The notes beneath the pieces were generated by a model. It was not told the DNA's origin and searched no databases. It was given only the letters and a program-made list of their open reading frames with translations. Source: Firmicutes bacterium CAG:534 (GTDB lineage: Bacteria > Bacillota > Clostridia > Lachnospirales > Lachnospiraceae). Taken from it: DNA of 12,084 bases. The stretch is taken from positions 14,702 through 26,785 of the forward strand of contig FR894528.1 of assembly GCA_000436115.1 (NCBI GenBank), given 5' to 3'. The position numbers and the translations under genes were made by a program. Shown in pieces: positions 6,190 to 12,084 of the stretch. The stretch's first letter is position 1, and each line of letters starts with the position of its first letter.

Positions 6190-7461
6190 TTATGCTTCGT
6201 CAATAGCCTTTCCAATATCATGACGCATATATTTATTTTCAAAGGTGACCCATTCTGTGGCCGCATACGCATTTGCCCTGGCCTCCTTTAAATTTGCTCC
6301 CTTGGCTGTAATGCCCAGAACTCTTCCTCCGTTTGTGACAATTCCCTGATCTGTGTTTTTGGTTCCCGCATGGAAACAGAAATAGGAATCCTGTCCTTCA
6401 AACTTTTCAAGTCCATGGATCACAAAGCCCTTTTCGTAATGAACCGGATAGCCTTCTGATGCAAGGACAACACAGACTGCAGCATTGTCTTCAAACTGCA
6501 GATCGATCTGGTCGAGGGTACCGTCAATGCATGCCTCCATCACGTCAATGATGTCATTTTTCATTCTGGGCAGTACCACCTGTGCTTCAGGATCTCCAAA
6601 TCTGGCATTATATTCCAGCACTCTTGGGCCTTTTTCGGTTAGCATCAACCCAAAGAAAATCACGCCCTGAAAGCTTCTTCCCTCTGCCGCCATGGCGTCT
6701 ACCGTAGCCTGATAGATATGCTCCCTGCAAAAAGCATCTACTTCTTCTGTATAAAAGGGACTGGGTGAAAAGGTTCCCATTCCGCCGGTATTTAATCCGG
6801 TATCTCCATCTCCCGCCCTCTTGTGATCCTGGGCAGAGGTCATGGTCTTAATGGTTCTGCCGTCCACAAAGGACAAAACAGAAACCTCCCGTCCCGTCAT
6901 AAACTCTTCGATCACCAATTTATTTCCTGCGTTTCCGAACTGCTTATCCAGCATGATCGCCTTAACGCCATCCTTCGCTTCCTTTAAATCCTTGCAGATC
7001 AAAACTCCCTTTCCGAGAGCCAGGCCGTCTGCCTTCAGCACAATGGGAAACTCCGCATCCTCCAGATAGGCAAGCGCCTCCTCCGGCTTATCAAAGGTTT
7101 CATAGGCTGCCGTAGGGATGTGGTATTTTTTCATCAGATCCTTGGAAAAGGCTTTGCTTCCTTCCAGAATAGCTGCATTTTTACGAGGCCCAAAGGTACG
7201 GATCCCTGCCTGTTCCATCTCATCTACCAGACCGCCTACCAGAGGATCATCCATTCCCACAATGGTGAGATCGATCTCTTTTTCAATGGCAAAGGATACC
7301 AGTCTGTCAAATTCCATTGCTCCGATAGGAACGCACTCCGCAATCAGACCAATTCCTGCGTTTCCAGGCGCGCAGTAGATCTTCTCTACCCGTTTGCTCT
7401 TTTTCACACTGGCGGCTATGGCATGCTCTCTGCCGCCGCCTCCTACGATCAATACCTTCAC
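6190..7461 (-). CDS. purD: Phosphoribosylamine-glycine ligase (GAR synthetase)
   Basis: PurD joins phosphoribosylamine and glycine using ATP to give glycinamide ribonucleotide, the second step of IMP synthesis. From the GTG at 7461 it is 423 residues, normal for the family. The N-terminal nucleotide-binding loop is VGGGGREHA (6-14), followed by APGNAGI (31-37). The ATP-grasp region contains FPIVLKADGLALGKGV (138-153), the lid GDGDTGLNTGGMGTFSPSP (217-235) and the metal/ATP-binding LEYNARFGDPE (282-292). The open frame extends 17 codons further to an ATG at 7512, but that lies inside purN and lacks homology. The GTG fits the family N-terminus (MKVLIVGGGG) and has AAAGGA 7 bases upstream. The GTG overlaps the purN stop as GTGA, which implies translational coupling. 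Confidence 0.97.
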   Translation of the reverse strand: MKVLIVGGGGREHAIAASVKKSKRVEKIYCAPGNAGIGLIAECVPIGAMEFDRLVSFAIEKEIDLTIVGMDDPLVGGLVDEMEQAGIRTFGPRKNAAILEGSKAFSKDLMKKYHIPTAAYETFDKPEEALAYLEDAEFPIVLKADGLALGKGVLICKDLKEAKDGVKAIMLDKQFGNAGNKLVIEEFMTGREVSVLSFVDGRTIKTMTSAQDHKRAGDGDTGLNTGGMGTFSPSPFYTEEVDAFCREHIYQATVDAMAAEGRSFQGVIFFGLMLTEKGPRVLEYNARFGDPEAQVVLPRMKNDIIDVMEACIDGTLDQIDLQFEDNAAVCVVLASEGYPVHYEKGFVIHGLEKFEGQDSYFCFHAGTKNTDQGIVTNGGRVLGITAKGANLKEARANAYAATEWVTFENKYMRHDIGKAIDEA

Positions 7462-8054
7462 GCTTTTGTCCTTTCTGCAATCCGGCTGATTGCCTCCGGC
7501 AGAATGACCCATTCTGCCTGCTCCATCACTCTTCTTTGCAGGATTTCCGGCGTATCTCCCTCCAGAACCTCCACTGCTTTCTGGGCAATGATCCTGCCGG
7601 TATCCGTTCCTTCATCTACATAATGTACGGTAGCACCCGTTATTTTAACCCCTCTCTGCAAAGCGGCTTCATGTACCTTCAGTCCATAGTAGCCCGTTCC
7701 GCAGAAGGATGGGATCAGTGACGGATGAATGTTTATGATCCTGTCCCGATATTGCCGGATCATCTTTTCCGGTAGAATCACCAGGAAGCCGGCAAGAACA
7801 ATTAAATCAGGATTTAACTCATTGAGTTTCTGCAAAAAAGCTTCATTAAACTGCTCTCTGTCCTGAAATTGCTTTGGAGAAACGCAATATGCAGGAATTC
7901 CTGCGTTCTGTGCACGTTCTATTGCATATGCACCGGGGTTATTACTAATAACACCTGATATTTCTGTATTGCAGATGGTTCCGTTTTTCACACCATCTAT
8001 GATCGCCTGCAGGTTCGTACCACCGCCTGACACGCACACTACAATTCTCAGCAT
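7458..8054 (-). CDS. purN: Phosphoribosylglycinamide formyltransferase (GAR transformylase)
   Basis: PurN transfers the formyl group of 10-formyltetrahydrofolate to GAR, the third step of IMP synthesis. It is 198 residues, the usual size. The phosphate-binding loop SGGGTNLQAI is at 9-18. The signature INIHPSLIPSF (107-117) supplies N108 and H110. VHYVDEGTDTG (143-153) supplies H144 and D151. These correspond to the E. coli catalytic residues N106, H108, H137 and D144. The ATG at 8054 overlaps the end of purM by 7 bases and has GGGAG 7 bases upstream. The stop overlaps the GTG of purD by 4 bases. This is the folate-dependent enzyme, not the formate-dependent PurT. Confidence 0.97.
   Translation of the reverse strand: MLRIVVCVSGGGTNLQAIIDGVKNGTICNTEISGVISNNPGAYAIERAQNAGIPAYCVSPKQFQDREQFNEAFLQKLNELNPDLIVLAGFLVILPEKMIRQYRDRIINIHPSLIPSFCGTGYYGLKVHEAALQRGVKITGATVHYVDEGTDTGRIIAQKAVEVLEGDTPEILQRRVMEQAEWVILPEAISRIAERTKA
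7469..7474 (-). promoter_or_regulatory. Ribosome binding site supporting the GTG start of purD
   Basis: AAAGGA on the minus strand lies 7 bases before the GTG at 7461, inside the last codons of purN. The upstream ATG at 7512 is inside purN and would add 17 residues with no counterpart in PurD. Confidence 0.75.
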
Positions 8055-9073
8055 AAGATAACTCCCTTTTCTCCTGCCTTGATCTTACCTACAATGTAAG
8101 CCTTCTCTCCTGCTCCGCAGACAGCTTCCACAGTCTTCTTGGCATCTGCAGGATCTACTGCAAGGATCATTCCAAGTCCCATGTTGTAGGTGTTGTACAT
8201 CATCTTTTCGGAAAGCTCACCCTTCCTTTGCATCAAGGTGAAAATAGGGGGAATTTCATAGCTGTCCTTTTCTACCACAGCCGTCATGCCTTCCGGAAGC
8301 ATCCTTGGAATATTTTCATAAAAGCCGCCGCCGGTTATATGGCTGCATCCCTTAATTGTAATTCCTGCTTCTTTTACCTTTCTGAGCGCCTTTACATAGA
8401 TCCTTGTAGGCTCGATCAGCGCCTCGCCAAGGGTCTTTCCAAGCTCCTCATAATAAGTATCCAGGCTTTCCTTTGTCATATCAAATAATTTTCTTACCAG
8501 GGAAAAGCCGTTGCTATGTACTCCTGAGGAAGCAATTCCCACAAGTACATCGCCGTCCTTGATCTTCTCCCCGGTAATCAGATCTTTTTCATCCACAAGT
8601 CCCACTGCAAATCCGGCAAGATCGTATTCCTCCTCCGGCATCAGTCCCGGATGCTCTGCCGTCTCACCGCCGATCAGCGCAGCGCCAGACATTTTGCAGC
8701 CCTCGGCCACTCCCTTTACGATCGTGGCAATCTTCTCAGGGTAGTTCTTTCCACAGGCAATGTAATCCAGAAAGAACAGCGGTTCTCCTCCTGCGCAGGC
8801 AATATCATTGACACACATTGCAACACAGTCAATTCCGATGGTATCATGTTTATCCATTAAAAATGCCAGCTTTAACTTTGTTCCGACGCCGTCTGTTCCC
8901 GATACCAAAGTGGGCTTTTCCATTTCCTTGATCGCGGACAGGGAAAACGCTCCCGAAAAACCGCCAAGACCTCCCAGCACCTCAGGGCGCATGGTTTCCT
9001 TCACATACTTCTTCATCAGATCTACGCTGAGGTAGCCTGCTTCAATATCGACTCCTGCCTTTTTGTAATCCAT
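8048..9073 (-). CDS. purM: Phosphoribosylformylglycinamidine cyclo-ligase (AIR synthetase)
   Basis: PurM closes the imidazole ring, converting formylglycinamidine ribonucleotide plus ATP to aminoimidazole ribonucleotide (AIR). From the ATG at 9073 it is 341 residues, normal for the family. Characteristic segments are YKKAGVDIEAG (3-13), the ATP-binding SGTDGVGTKLKLA (58-70), VNDIACAGGEPLFFLDYIA (88-106) and IGGETAEHPG (134-143), with a later ITGGGFYENIPRMLP. An ATG four codons upstream at 9085 is possible, but it lacks a Shine-Dalgarno and would place the real one (GAGGAG) inside the coding region. It lies 39 bases after purE and overlaps purN by 7 bases. Its product AIR is the precursor of the PurE substrate; the PurK step is not encoded in this window. 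Confidence 0.97.
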   Translation of the reverse strand: MDYKKAGVDIEAGYLSVDLMKKYVKETMRPEVLGGLGGFSGAFSLSAIKEMEKPTLVSGTDGVGTKLKLAFLMDKHDTIGIDCVAMCVNDIACAGGEPLFFLDYIACGKNYPEKIATIVKGVAEGCKMSGAALIGGETAEHPGLMPEEEYDLAGFAVGLVDEKDLITGEKIKDGDVLVGIASSGVHSNGFSLVRKLFDMTKESLDTYYEELGKTLGEALIEPTRIYVKALRKVKEAGITIKGCSHITGGGFYENIPRMLPEGMTAVVEKDSYEIPPIFTLMQRKGELSEKMMYNTYNMGLGMILAVDPADAKKTVEAVCGAGEKAYIVGKIKAGEKGVILC

Positions 9074-9077
9074 TCTT

Positions 9078-9083
9078 CTCCTC
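9078..9083 (-). promoter_or_regulatory. Ribosome binding site deciding the purM start
   Basis: GAGGAG on the minus strand ends 4 bases before the ATG at 9073. The alternative ATG at 9085 has no purine-rich site upstream, so 9073 is preferred. Confidence 0.75.
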
Positions 9084-9112
9084 ATTTCTGTGCTGCTGCC
9101 TGTGCACGTTAT

Positions 9113-9616
9113 TTATTTGTAATTCTGATAGCCTACTTCGGAAAGATGCGCATCCTTCTTCTGTACGCTTTCCTTTAATTCCCGGCTATAAGCCTTCAGT
9201 CTATCTAAAAGCTCCGGATCGGAGGTTGCAAGGATCTTTGCGGCAAGCAGCCCTGCATTGGCTCCACCGTTGATCGCTACCGTAGCAACCGGTATTCCGG
9301 ATGGCATCTGTACGATCGAGTAAAGAGAGTCCCTTCCTCCTAAGGAGGTTGTATGCATGGGAATTCCAATCACCGGCATGGGAAAGATCGCTGCGCACAT
9401 TCCCGGCAGGTGAGCTGCCATTCCGGCGCCTGCAATGATCACCTTAAAGCCCTTTTCCTCTGCCGTCCTCGCATATTCAAAGAAAACGTCCGGTTCCCGG
9501 TGTGCTGAAATAATCCTCATCTCAAAGGAAATCCCAAGCTGTGTGAGAATATCCGCTGCTTTTGCCATAACGGGCATATCAGAATCACTGCCCATCACAA
9601 TTCCTACCTGTGCCAT
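9113..9616 (-). CDS. purE: N5-carboxyaminoimidazole ribonucleotide mutase (PurE, class I)
   Basis: Class I PurE rearranges N5-CAIR to CAIR in IMP synthesis. It is 167 residues, the usual size for the single-domain bacterial enzyme. The phosphate-binding MGSDSD (8-13), the ISAHREP segment (36-42) with H39 matching the catalytic histidine, AGAGMAAHLPGM (62-73) and VIGIPM (82-87) are all present. Class I enzymes normally rely on PurK to make N5-CAIR; purK is not in the window. It is the first gene of the pur cluster, with GGGAGGA about 8 bases before the ATG at 9616 and a promoter-like sequence just upstream. Confidence 0.97.
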   Translation of the reverse strand: MAQVGIVMGSDSDMPVMAKAADILTQLGISFEMRIISAHREPDVFFEYARTAEEKGFKVIIAGAGMAAHLPGMCAAIFPMPVIGIPMHTTSLGGRDSLYSIVQMPSGIPVATVAINGGANAGLLAAKILATSDPELLDRLKAYSRELKESVQKKDAHLSEVGYQNYK

Positions 9617-9650
9617 CTCTTTTCCTCCCGCCTAAATTTATTCTGTGCTT

Positions 9651-9679
9651 ATCATACTATAAATTTTCTGCCATAGCAA
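9651..9679 (-). promoter_or_regulatory. Sigma-A-like promoter for the purE-purM-purN-purD cluster
   Basis: On the minus strand, TTGCTA (9679-9674) and TATGAT (9656-9651) are separated by exactly 17 bases. They match the consensus at 4 of 6 and 5 of 6 positions. The -35 and spacer lie in the last codons of the M29 peptidase gene, and the -10 begins directly after its TAG stop. Transcription would start about 25-30 bases before the purE ATG, which leaves no room for a purine riboswitch between promoter and gene. Confidence 0.6.
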
Positions 9680-11720
9680 GCGGAAGGTTCAGCTCGGAAA
9701 GCCCCTCCAGCACAAATTTTCCTTCTATTATAATGGGGATCACCTGCTCCTTTTCCGTTACCACGCTGACCTCCCCCAGTTCATCATAGGGAATGGTAAT
9801 GTCGGTATGACAGTTAAAATAAGCCTTTGCCATATCCTCCTTCCTTTTCAGGGAGCACTCGTTATCCCTGGCAATGATCTCCTTGCCGTCCGGATTAAAC
9901 ACCGCAACCTCCTCCGCATGGGAGTAGCAGGTATCGCCTACTGCAAAATGAGGGCCTGTCTTTTCCGCAATTAAAATAGGAAGCTTCTCTTCTATTCCAT
10001 ACTTTCTTGCCACTACATAAGCCGTTGTGTTCGTTCCGATGGCAAACTCTCCAATGGGAAGTGTTTCATGGTGGAAAAGCACGTTGTCGCTTATATATTT
10101 ACGATTTTCCTCGGTTTTTTCAAAGTTACTGCAGCTGTAATCCGTGATCATACCGTCCCGGAAGGTAAGGGTCATATCCTTATATTCCAGTTCATTTAAA
10201 AATACCCTGCTCACATGTAAAACGCCCTCTGTTCCCTTAAGCACCGGGGAGGTAAACACCTCTCCGACGGGAATATTTACATCTGCCACACAGTTTTCAA
10301 AGTTTGTCTGCTTTGCGGGATCACTGAGCGGATGGAGCATGATCTTCATGTGCGTTTTGTTTCCATGCATGCCCTTCACGATCACATATTTCCCCTGATC
10401 CAAGGTATCAATAATGATCTGCTGCATACGCTGGTAAAGCTGATAATCCAGGGTATTGATCCTTACCACTTCATCGAAGATCTTTTCATAGTCCTTTCCA
10501 ATCTCGGGTACCGGAAAGGAAATAATGGTAAAGCTTCTCTCTTCCCCCTTAATATAACGGTTCTGCAGTTCTCCGGCGGCTGCCATATACTCTACTGTAA
10601 GCTTTTGCTGCTCTTTGCTTAAATGCACCGCCTCTTTCTTTTCCTGCAGGGGAACCGCATCCTCCCCAAAGACCTCCACTACTGCCGGGCCGCCAAACAC
10701 AGCCGCCGCTTCTTTGTAGGCTTCATAGCCTTCCTGCAACGCTTCCATCCTGATCTGGATCAATCTCTTATCCAGCACAAGTCCCTGATCGTCCTTGTGA
10801 TCGAAATCATATTGCTTGTTGGGAATGGCTCCATAATAACCGTTCCGATATACGCTTCTTCCCTGCAGCAGATTACCGGCCGCCCGGTAGATCGTAGGCT
10901 GCAATCCCATTTTTCTGAAATTTTCCACCGCAAGCTTTATCATCGGTTCAAAGCCCAGGCAGTATCTGATGTTCACTGTTTTTTTAATGGAAATATCCTT
11001 GTTCCCTACTTCAAAGCCGATCCGGTATCCTTCTGTGTAGGTATCTGCCATCTTTTGCAGCGTTTCTGCCGGGAGCTCCTGCAAATGCTTCCAGGTCCTT
11101 TCCTGGCTCTCTGTCACATATTCCCCGAAAAAGTACAGATATCTGGGATCCGACAGATCTCCTTCTATCAGCTTCAGCGCAAAATCCCGTTCCGGAAGAA
11201 GCATATCCTGTAATTTTTCTTCCGTTGCCCATCTGGTATAATCGCTCATATAAAAGGCAATGGTTTCCTGTAAATTCTCAGCCTTAGGCAGCGCTCCGTT
11301 TTCTTCCTTTTCACAGACAAAGGCTCCGTAGATTTCCAAAAAAAGCTCCATGCGGATCACCAGAGCCTCTACATTTTGTTCAAATGCAAAAGGAACTGTG
11401 CTTTGCATTTCGGCTGCCAGCACGCAGAGGATCTTTCCATACGGCTCTTCAAAGCACTTTGCCGCATAAGCCGGGTTGGCGTAGCTGTGTTCATAATTCT
11501 CAGGCAGAATATCCTCATACAGTCTGTGATTTTCTTCCCGCAGTTCTTCCAGGGAAGCTCTTCTTTGCTTTCCCGCCCTTCCCGCTTCAGTAGTATCGCA
11601 TACCAGAAGCAGAAACCGTGCATATTTTGTAAAATACTTCTGATATTCCGCTTCCAGAGCAGCTTCCTCCGTCAGCTCCTGTAATCTTTCCCTGGCAAGT
11701 ATATAACGTTCCTCCAGCAT
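9657..11720 (-). CDS. M29-family metallo-aminopeptidase with long N-terminal extension
   Basis: M29 peptidases (aminopeptidase T/S/PepS type) remove N-terminal residues from peptides in the cytoplasm with two metal ions. The C-terminal part of this 687-residue protein carries the family pattern: GEVFTSP (486-492, E487), IGEFAIGTN (556-564, E558), TGPHFAVG (588-595, H591), a Tyr at 599 and HTD (638-640). Order and spacing resemble the metal ligands of S. aureus AmpS (two Glu, His, Tyr, then His-x-Asp), so it is probably active. Family members are usually about 410 residues. Here roughly the first 245 residues are an added, mostly helical and acidic region with no signal peptide and no domain I recognise. 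The ATG at 11720 has AAGGAG 6 bases upstream. It starts 28 bases after the small membrane protein gene and ends 40 bases before purE. Confidence 0.88.
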   Translation of the reverse strand: MLEERYILARERLQELTEEAALEAEYQKYFTKYARFLLLVCDTTEAGRAGKQRRASLEELREENHRLYEDILPENYEHSYANPAYAAKCFEEPYGKILCVLAAEMQSTVPFAFEQNVEALVIRMELFLEIYGAFVCEKEENGALPKAENLQETIAFYMSDYTRWATEEKLQDMLLPERDFALKLIEGDLSDPRYLYFFGEYVTESQERTWKHLQELPAETLQKMADTYTEGYRIGFEVGNKDISIKKTVNIRYCLGFEPMIKLAVENFRKMGLQPTIYRAAGNLLQGRSVYRNGYYGAIPNKQYDFDHKDDQGLVLDKRLIQIRMEALQEGYEAYKEAAAVFGGPAVVEVFGEDAVPLQEKKEAVHLSKEQQKLTVEYMAAAGELQNRYIKGEERSFTIISFPVPEIGKDYEKIFDEVVRINTLDYQLYQRMQQIIIDTLDQGKYVIVKGMHGNKTHMKIMLHPLSDPAKQTNFENCVADVNIPVGEVFTSPVLKGTEGVLHVSRVFLNELEYKDMTLTFRDGMITDYSCSNFEKTEENRKYISDNVLFHHETLPIGEFAIGTNTTAYVVARKYGIEEKLPILIAEKTGPHFAVGDTCYSHAEEVAVFNPDGKEIIARDNECSLKRKEDMAKAYFNCHTDITIPYDELGEVSVVTEKEQVIPIIIEGKFVLEGLSELNLPLAMAENL

Positions 11721-11748
11721 GTTTTTCTCCTTTTTCTCGATTTCATTT

Positions 11749-12072
11749 CTAATTTACATAGGCCCCGGCAAACAGGATCGCGCTCAGGATCCCAAAGGCC
11801 AGTACATTCATGATAATTCCCAGCACAGAAAAAAGCCTGAATTTATTTGCCTCTGTGGCTGACCAGATTCCCAGCACAAATCCTATGATCATGAAAAGGG
11901 CCGCCAGAAATGCCGCTGCCCCATATCTTGCAGAGGCTGTCCCTTTATGCAGATAGGACAGATAAATCGTACATCCCATGGTGCCCGCAGACAGCACGCC
12001 CAAAATGGTTGACATAATTCCTTTTTTGGAATGTTCCTTATTGGTAAAAATATATCCCTTTATTCTTCTCAT
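11749..12072 (-). CDS. Small membrane protein with three predicted helices (DUF6142-like)
   Basis: This 107-residue protein is mostly hydrophobic. A basic start (MRRIKGYIFTNKEHSKKG) is followed by three likely membrane helices at about 19-41, 48-70 and 78-103. The pattern resembles the uncharacterised DUF6142 proteins of Clostridia; that match is from memory and function is unknown. The ATG at 12072 has only a modest Shine-Dalgarno (GAGACAGG), and the window ends 12 bases upstream, so the promoter cannot be seen. A later ATG (Met20) would remove the basic N-terminus. It is 28 bases upstream of the M29 peptidase gene and probably shares its transcript. Confidence 0.8.
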   Translation of the reverse strand: MRRIKGYIFTNKEHSKKGIMSTILGVLSAGTMGCTIYLSYLHKGTASARYGAAAFLAALFMIIGFVLGIWSATEANKFRLFSVLGIIMNVLAFGILSAILFAGAYVN

Positions 12073-12084
12073 ATACCTGTCTCA

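Noticed and set aside
9074..9085. Upstream ATG at 9085 as the purM start
   Set aside because: No ribosome binding site precedes it, while the ATG at 9073 has GAGGAG at a usable distance and matches the family N-terminus.
9336..9510. Plus-strand AAGGAGG followed by ATG inside purE, within the near-palindrome CCTCCTAAGGAGG
   Set aside because: The resulting short frame is antisense to conserved PurE sequence, encodes a His/Arg/Cys-rich peptide with no known features, and the motif follows from the Ser-Leu-Gly-Gly codons of PurE.
9617..9656. Purine riboswitch or PurR box before purE
   Set aside because: The gap is 40 bases, too short for a purine riboswitch aptamer, and no PurBox-like repeat is visible.
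10623..11213. 196-codon open frame on the plus strand opposite the M29 peptidase gene
   Set aside because: No domain or ribosome binding site is evident and the opposite strand encodes a coherent protein; treated as a shadow.

Overview
The window reads as a housekeeping chromosomal segment of a low-to-medium GC Firmicute, most likely a Lachnospiraceae-type Clostridium relative. The evidence is strong purine-rich ribosome binding sites before nearly every gene, a ClpC-type Clp ATPase with RadA downstream, and clostridial-looking PurE/PurM/PurN/PurD proteins. All twelve genes lie on the minus strand, so transcription runs from high to low coordinates. They are tightly packed: no gene-free stretch exceeds about 100 bases. 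I see no tRNA, rRNA, CRISPR array, insertion sequence or prophage gene.

In transcription order, the window opens at its right edge with a small three-helix membrane protein (11749-12072). A metallo-aminopeptidase of peptidase family M29 with an unusually long N-terminal extension follows (9657-11720). A sigma-A-like promoter sits across the end of that gene and leads into a purine biosynthesis cluster, purE-purM-purN-purD (9616 down to 6190). The purM/purN and purN/purD boundaries overlap by 7 and 4 bases. The cluster supplies four steps of IMP synthesis: GAR synthetase, GAR transformylase, AIR synthetase and N5-CAIR mutase.

Next come two tightly spaced, poorly characterised genes: a cytoplasmic protein with two four-cysteine clusters around a helix-turn-helix-like segment (5696-6160), and an exported or membrane-anchored protein (4315-5688). 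The latter has two SH3-like domains, a 15-bp tandem repeat, one transmembrane helix and a highly charged cytoplasmic tail.

The last block looks stress related: a short YtrA-type GntR repressor (3884-4255), the Clp ATPase ClpC (1416-3866), a conserved-looking 136-residue protein of unknown role with its own putative promoter (903-1313), a hairpin, and radA, which runs off the left edge (1-836). The clpC-radA pairing recalls the Bacillus ctsR-mcsA-mcsB-clpC-radA operon. Here, however, a GntR-type regulator stands where ctsR, mcsA and mcsB would be.

Nothing here is clearly a new defence or mobile system. The items most worth following up are the GntR-clpC pairing, the phosphoarginine-pocket residues kept in ClpC without a local mcsB, the zinc/HTH plus SH3-membrane pair, and the extended M29 peptidase.
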